16,964 bases of DNA, from contig USPB01000012.1 of assembly GCA_900556405.1 (NCBI GenBank), positions 1-16,964 on the forward strand. Reading direction: 5' to 3'. This DNA is from an uncultured Actinomyces sp. GTDB lineage: Bacteria; Actinomycetota; Actinomycetes; Actinomycetales; Actinomycetaceae. The translations under genes and the position numbers were made by a program. A model generated the notes under the pieces. The model searched no databases. It was not told where the DNA came from and was given only the letters and a program-made list of their open reading frames with translations. Below, one piece after another: positions 13,387 through 16,964 of the stretch (positions are counted from its first letter, which is position 1; each line of letters begins with the position of its first letter).

Positions 13387-13863
13387 TCAGTCGTGGCTAG
13401 AGCGCACGAGGATTCGGTTAGTGACGCGCGCGACTGAGATAAGGCGGTCGGCCTCGTCCCTGATCTCCACAGTGTGGACGGTCGACGAGCGCCCCAGGTG
13501 GACGGCGGTTGCGGTCGCGGTGATGATCCCTTCCCGTCCAGCGCTGATATGCGAAGCGTTGAGTTCGGTGCCGACGGCGTAGGCTTGCTTGCCTGGGTTT
13601 GTCTCGCGCGCATGAATCTGGGCTGCGAAGGACGCAGCCGTCTCGGCGAGTGCCGCGGAAGCACCTCCGTGCAGAATGCCAGCGCTCTGGCGGTTTCCGT
13701 CGATCGGCATCGAGATGACGGTGCGCACAGCACTGTGCTCGACAACCTCCATGCCGGTGGCTTCCATGAGGGTTCCGGGCCAGTGTGCCCCGACCCAGCC
13801 ACCGCGGGCGAGGGGATCGGGTGAGGAAGACTGCGTGTGTTTCGTCTGGTGATCGTGTGTCAT
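13387..13863 (-). CDS. Hotdog-fold acyl-CoA thioesterase, YdiI/MenI-like
   Basis: This is a small cytoplasmic thioesterase of the PaaI/4HBT hotdog family, 158 residues. The active-site segment is GILHGGASAALAETAAS, with His65 and Glu74 nine residues apart as in E. coli YdiI (MenI, the dihydroxynaphthoyl-CoA thioesterase of menaquinone synthesis); many PaaI members have Asp in place of the Glu. The following VGTELNASHISAGREG and VHLGRSSTVHTVEIRDEADRL blocks also parallel YdiI. Menaquinone synthesis is therefore a reasonable guess, but the substrate of this subfamily cannot be fixed by sequence and no other men gene is near. The start chosen is ATG at 13863-13861, which leaves 19 bases to the divergent polA start; an upstream in-frame start (13920) would run into polA. 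The gene is convergent with pdtaR. Confidence 0.85.
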   Translation of the reverse strand: MTHDHQTKHTQSSSPDPLARGGWVGAHWPGTLMEATGMEVVEHSAVRTVISMPIDGNRQSAGILHGGASAALAETAASFAAQIHARETNPGKQAYAVGTELNASHISAGREGIITATATAVHLGRSSTVHTVEIRDEADRLISVARVTNRILVRSSHD

Positions 13864-13869
13864 GGCATC

Positions 13870-13875
13870 TAGGGT
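13870..13875 (+). promoter_or_regulatory. Possible -10 element and ribosome site of polA
   Basis: TAGGGT at 13870-13875 fits TANNNT and ends seven bases before GTG 13883, the same spacing as in front of pyk. The overlapping AGGGTGG (13871-13877) could instead be a Shine-Dalgarno site five bases from the GTG. The two readings cannot be separated by sequence. Confidence 0.35.
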
Positions 13876-13882
13876 GGCATGT

Positions 13883-16588
13883 GTGAGTGACACTGTGCTG
13901 ATTATTGATGGCCATTCCATGGCGTTTCGCGCCTTCTATGCGCTCCCGCCGGATAACTTCGTGACGGCCACAGGCCAGCACACGAACGCGGTTTATGGCT
14001 TCGTTTCAATGCTGACGCGCCTGTTGGAGACCGAGCAGCCGACGCATATCGCGGTCGCTTTCGATGTGTCGAGGCACTCATTCCGTACTGAGGAGTACCC
14101 GGAGTACAAGGGCACGCGCGACGCGACGCCCGAAGAATTTAAGGGACAGGTGGAGCTCATCCGCGAGGTGCTTGATGCGATGGGTATCGTGTCTCTGTCC
14201 CGTGAGGGTTTTGAGGCCGACGATATCCTTGCGACTCTCGCGTATCGCGCAGGTCACGAGGGATCGACTGTTCTGGTGGTGTCCGGCGATCGTGACTCGT
14301 TCCAGACGGTGACCGACAACGTGACCGTGCTCTATCCCGGCACGGGGCCTGGTGATCTGCGCCGTATGACTCCGCAGGCAGTCGAAGACAAGTACGGCGT
14401 ACCGCCGCATCGTTACCCCGAGATCGCTGCAATCGTGGGGGAGACGTCGGATAACCTGCCTGGCGTGCCAGGTGTGGGACCGAAGACCGCCGCGCAGTGG
14501 ATCAACAAGTTTGACGGTCTCGACAACCTGCTGGCGCGTGCCGATGAGATCGGTGGAAAGCGCGGCGCCGCACTGCGTGAACACATGGACGACGTGACGC
14601 GCAATCGTCGTCTCAATCGTCTGCTCACCGACATGGACCTTGAGGTGTCGCTGAGCGATCTCGCGCGTCGTCCCACGGATATCGCCGCCGTCGACCGTCT
14701 CTTCGACTCTCTTGAGTTTGGACGCCTGCGCACCAAAGTGCGTGAGGTCGCAGGTATCGGCATGGGGGAGGGCCCCGTCGACGAGACTAGCGAACCCGCT
14801 GCCGACGTCGAGATCAAGGTGATGGTTGCCGATGCCGCGAGCGATATCGCGCAATGGGCGGGCAGTCGCTCCAGTCTCGCTCTTCTCGTCGAAGGCGACT
14901 TGCGGCCCGTGCGTGGGGATATCACCCGCATCGTCCTAGCATCCGGCAGCAACGCGCTCGTCATCGATCCTGCCGAGCTCAGCCCCAAGCAGGAGGAAGC
15001 GCTTGGTGATGTTCTTGCCACGGCCTCGTCCCTGATCGTGCATGATGCGAAGGGGGCGCGCCATGCGCTTGCGTCGCGCGGCTGGACTCTCGGCCCTGTC
15101 GAGTTCGACACCATGCTGGCCGCCTACCTCGCGCACCCCGACCAACGCTCCCACAAGCTCGAAGATGTTCTGTCGCGTGTCCTTGGCGTCGTGATCGAGG
15201 AAGAGAAAGGTGACTCTGAGGCTCTCTTCGATCTCGGCGACATGGGAGCTGGCCCGAGCGCGGCCCAGGTGCGCGCTGGGAAGTTGGCCGCCCACCTGCA
15301 TCCGCTCGCCTCCACTCTGCGCTCGCGTCTGGAGGAAAGCTCCGAAGCCTCTCTTCTCACCGACATGGAGATGCCCCTGTCGGTCTTGCTCGGTCAGATG
15401 GAAGACATCGGCATTGCCGCAGACACGTCCGTGCTCGATGGGCTCTCCGACGAGCTCGGTAAGGCAGTCGATGCCGCGCGCGAGGGAGCGTGGGCCGCGG
15501 CGGGACGCGAGGTCAACCTATCGAGCCCCAAGCAGCTCCAGGAGCTACTCTTCGATCACTTCGGTCTGCCCAAGACGAAGAAGACGAAGACCGGGTACAC
15601 GACGAACGCCGAGGCCTTGGCTGATTTGCACGCGAAGACGGCGGATGAAGGGGGAGCGGGGCATCAGTTCCTTGGGTTCCTGCTGACCCACCGCGACCGC
15701 ATCAAGCTCAAGCAGATGGTGGACTCCCTGTCCACTACTGTCGCCTCGGATGGACGCATCCACACGACGTTCTCTCAGGTTGCGGCGGCCACGGGTCGTC
15801 TGGCGTCCTCTGACCCGAACCTGCAGAACATCCCCGCGCGCAGCGCCGACGGTATGCGTATCCGTGGCGCCTTTGTTGCGGGTGAGGGCTTTGAGTCGCT
15901 GATGAGCGCGGACTACTCGCAGATCGAAATGCGCCTGATGGCGCACCTGTCCGGAGATGAGGCGCTCATTGAGGCGTTCAACTCCGGTGAGGACCTGCAT
16001 CGGACCATGGCGTCGATGGTGTTCGGCACTCCAGTCGCCGAGGTGACAGGCGAGGAACGCTCGCGTATCAAGGCCACCTCGTACGGACTGGCCTACGGTC
16101 TATCCTCCTACGGCCTCGCCGCCCAGCTCGGTATTCCCGTGCCCGAGGCCGCCGCCCTGCGTGATCGCTACTTCGAACGCTTCGGGAAAGTCCGCGACTA
16201 CCTTGAAGGACTCGTTGCGCAGGCGCGAGCTGACGGATACACCCAGACCATGTTTGGTCGACGCCGCTACCTGCCCGACCTGCGCTCCTCGAACCGCCAG
16301 CGTCGTGAGATGGCTGAGCGTGCCGCCCTGAATGCACCCATTCAAGGCAGCGCGGCAGACATCGTGAAGATCGCGATGATGAACGTTGCGGCCGCACTGG
16401 CCGAGGCGGGACTCGCGTCGCGGATCCTCGTCCAGATTCACGACGAATTGCTCCTCGAAGTCGCTCCTGGCGAGGCAGCCCACGTCGAGAACATCGTCCG
16501 AGACAAGATGGCCACCCCCGTCGAGCTTTCCGTGCCGCTCGATGTCGCTATTGGGATCGGCGCGTCGTGGCAGCTCGCGGCGCACTGA
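13883..16588 (+). CDS. polA: DNA polymerase I
   Basis: Pol I fills gaps and removes RNA primers in replication and repair. The 901-residue protein has three regions. The 5' nuclease domain (1 to about 300) has LIIDGHSMAFRAFYALP, VAFDVSRHSFR, EADDILATLAYR, VSGDRDSFQ and the helix-hairpin-helix GVPGVGPKTAAQW. The central 3'-5' exonuclease-like domain (about 310-500) has lost the DxE metal motif (LALLVEGDL stands in its place) and the YxxxD motif, so proofreading is probably absent. The polymerase domain has motif A ADYSQIEMRL (Asp677), the O-helix RSRIKATSYGLAYG with Tyr734 where E. coli has Phe762, and motif C IHDELLLE (Asp854, Glu855). The start is GTG 13883 with AGGGTGG upstream. ATG 13862 is a possible alternative that adds seven residues, but it overlaps the start codon of the divergent thioesterase and lacks a ribosome site. 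Confidence 0.96.
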   Translation: MSDTVLIIDGHSMAFRAFYALPPDNFVTATGQHTNAVYGFVSMLTRLLETEQPTHIAVAFDVSRHSFRTEEYPEYKGTRDATPEEFKGQVELIREVLDAMGIVSLSREGFEADDILATLAYRAGHEGSTVLVVSGDRDSFQTVTDNVTVLYPGTGPGDLRRMTPQAVEDKYGVPPHRYPEIAAIVGETSDNLPGVPGVGPKTAAQWINKFDGLDNLLARADEIGGKRGAALREHMDDVTRNRRLNRLLTDMDLEVSLSDLARRPTDIAAVDRLFDSLEFGRLRTKVREVAGIGMGEGPVDETSEPAADVEIKVMVADAASDIAQWAGSRSSLALLVEGDLRPVRGDITRIVLASGSNALVIDPAELSPKQEEALGDVLATASSLIVHDAKGARHALASRGWTLGPVEFDTMLAAYLAHPDQRSHKLEDVLSRVLGVVIEEEKGDSEALFDLGDMGAGPSAAQVRAGKLAAHLHPLASTLRSRLEESSEASLLTDMEMPLSVLLGQMEDIGIAADTSVLDGLSDELGKAVDAAREGAWAAAGREVNLSSPKQLQELLFDHFGLPKTKKTKTGYTTNAEALADLHAKTADEGGAGHQFLGFLLTHRDRIKLKQMVDSLSTTVASDGRIHTTFSQVAAATGRLASSDPNLQNIPARSADGMRIRGAFVAGEGFESLMSADYSQIEMRLMAHLSGDEALIEAFNSGEDLHRTMASMVFGTPVAEVTGEERSRIKATSYGLAYGLSSYGLAAQLGIPVPEAAALRDRYFERFGKVRDYLEGLVAQARADGYTQTMFGRRRYLPDLRSSNRQRREMAERAALNAPIQGSAADIVKIAMMNVAAALAEAGLASRILVQIHDELLLEVAPGEAAHVENIVRDKMATPVELSVPLDVAIGIGASWQLAAH

Positions 16589-16659
16589 CGGTTCAGACGA
16601 CGCGACGCACGCCACGGAAAGTGTCGCCAAATTCGTCACATTTGCCCGTCAAAGGCTGC

Positions 16660-16665
16660 TAAACT
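16660..16665 (+). promoter_or_regulatory. -10 element of rpsA
   Basis: TAAACT at 16660-16665 is identical to the pyk -10 hexamer and lies 72 bases after the polA stop. A start near 16672 would give an rpsA leader of about 88 bases. No clear -35 element is seen. The preceding 16589-16659 shows no terminator or other structure that I can support. Confidence 0.5.
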
Positions 16666-16668
16666 AAA

Positions 16669-16724
16669 CCCCAGTGTCTGGGGACAGGTGCATCCGCAAC
16701 AGTCTTCAGGCGCTGGAACTGTCC
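16669..16724 (+). promoter_or_regulatory. Structured 5' leader of rpsA
   Basis: Two stems can form: CCCCAG/CTGGGG at 16669-16683 (loop TGT), and GGACAG (16682-16687) with CTGTCC (16719-16724). They share bases 16682-16683, so they are mutually limiting. Ribosomal protein S1 represses its own synthesis in enterics; a leader structure could serve such control here. The regulatory role is inference. Confidence 0.35.
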
Positions 16725-16759
16725 ATCTACTATCCAGTCCGTTTCGGAGAAACTACTAC

Positions 16760-16964
16760 ATGACCACCAACACGCCGCAGGTCGCTATCAACGACATTGG
16801 TTCGGAAGCAGACCTGATCGCAGCCATCGACGAGACCATCAAGTACTTCAACGATGGTGACATCGTCGAGGGCACTGTCGTCAAGGTCGACCACGACGAG
16901 GTCCTCCTCGACATCGGCTACAAGACCGAGGGTGTCATCCTCTCTCGCGAGCTGTCCATCAAGC
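16760..16964 (+). CDS. rpsA: 30S ribosomal protein S1, N-terminal part (3' end outside window)
   Basis: Ribosomal protein S1 binds mRNA on the 30S subunit through repeated S1 (OB-fold) domains. The first 68 codons are in the window. They begin MTTNTPQVAINDIGSEADL and include the first S1 repeat, DGDIVEGTVVKVDHDEVLLDI followed by GYKTEGVILSRELS. The ATG at 16760 has GGAGA at 16746-16750 as its ribosome site, nine bases upstream. polA followed by rpsA is a typical actinobacterial order. The frame is open to the window edge, so the gene is cut only by the window. Confidence 0.95.
   Translation, partial: MTTNTPQVAINDIGSEADLIAAIDETIKYFNDGDIVEGTVVKVDHDEVLLDIGYKTEGVILSRELSIK

Noticed and set aside
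1..16964. CRISPR array, insertion sequence, prophage, toxin-antitoxin or biosynthetic cluster
   Set aside because: No repeat-spacer pattern, transposase, integrase or paired small toxin genes were found; nearly all sequence is accounted for by core genes.

Overview
The window is a dense, high-G+C stretch of core chromosome from an actinobacterium. The gene order (alaS-ruvX-mltG-aroE; trpC-trpB-trpA-lgt-pyk; an ANTAR response regulator, polA and rpsA) and the many GTG starts with 4-base stop/start overlaps fit the family Actinomycetaceae (Schaalia/Actinomyces type). That placement is an inference from gene content, not a database match. I see no mobile element, CRISPR array, prophage or defence system.

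Layout. Bases 1-4813 hold a tightly packed plus-strand operon: the 3' part of alaS, then ruvX, mltG, aroE and a type IV prepilin peptidase-like gene, each start overlapping the previous stop by 4 bases. Bases 4881-10445 carry the tryptophan genes trpE, then trpC-trpB-trpA, with lgt fused translationally to the end. trpG, trpD and trpF are not here, so the pathway must be completed from elsewhere. A hairpin follows lgt. pyk (10570-12015) looks leaderless and ends in a textbook intrinsic terminator.

Bases 12072-12507 are a small self-contained unit: a good sigma-70-like promoter with CACGT-type repeats around it, a structured leader, an unrecognised 71-residue protein and a strong terminator hairpin. 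Next comes a minus-strand tRNA with a leucine anticodon (CAA), a Leu-like D-arm and A73, but only a 5-base variable loop instead of the long arm expected of tRNA-Leu. This is the most unusual item in the window. Divergent from it is the PdtaR-type ANTAR response regulator, followed by a convergent hairpin and a minus-strand hotdog thioesterase of the YdiI/MenI type. The thioesterase start lies 19 bases from the divergent start of polA. polA (901 aa) has an intact 5' nuclease and polymerase but a degenerate 3'-5' exonuclease domain. The window closes with the rpsA promoter, a structured leader and the first 68 codons of ribosomal protein S1.

Functionally the genes cover translation (alaS, tRNA-Leu, rpsA), cell envelope (mltG, prepilin peptidase, lgt), aromatic amino-acid synthesis (aroE, trpE, C, B, A), glycolysis (pyk), RNA-level regulation (pdtaR) and DNA repair (ruvX, polA). 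Most of the window is ordinary core genome. The second-look items are the short tRNA-Leu, the isolated 71-aa gene with its repeats, and a few residue-level oddities in AroE, Pyk and PolA.
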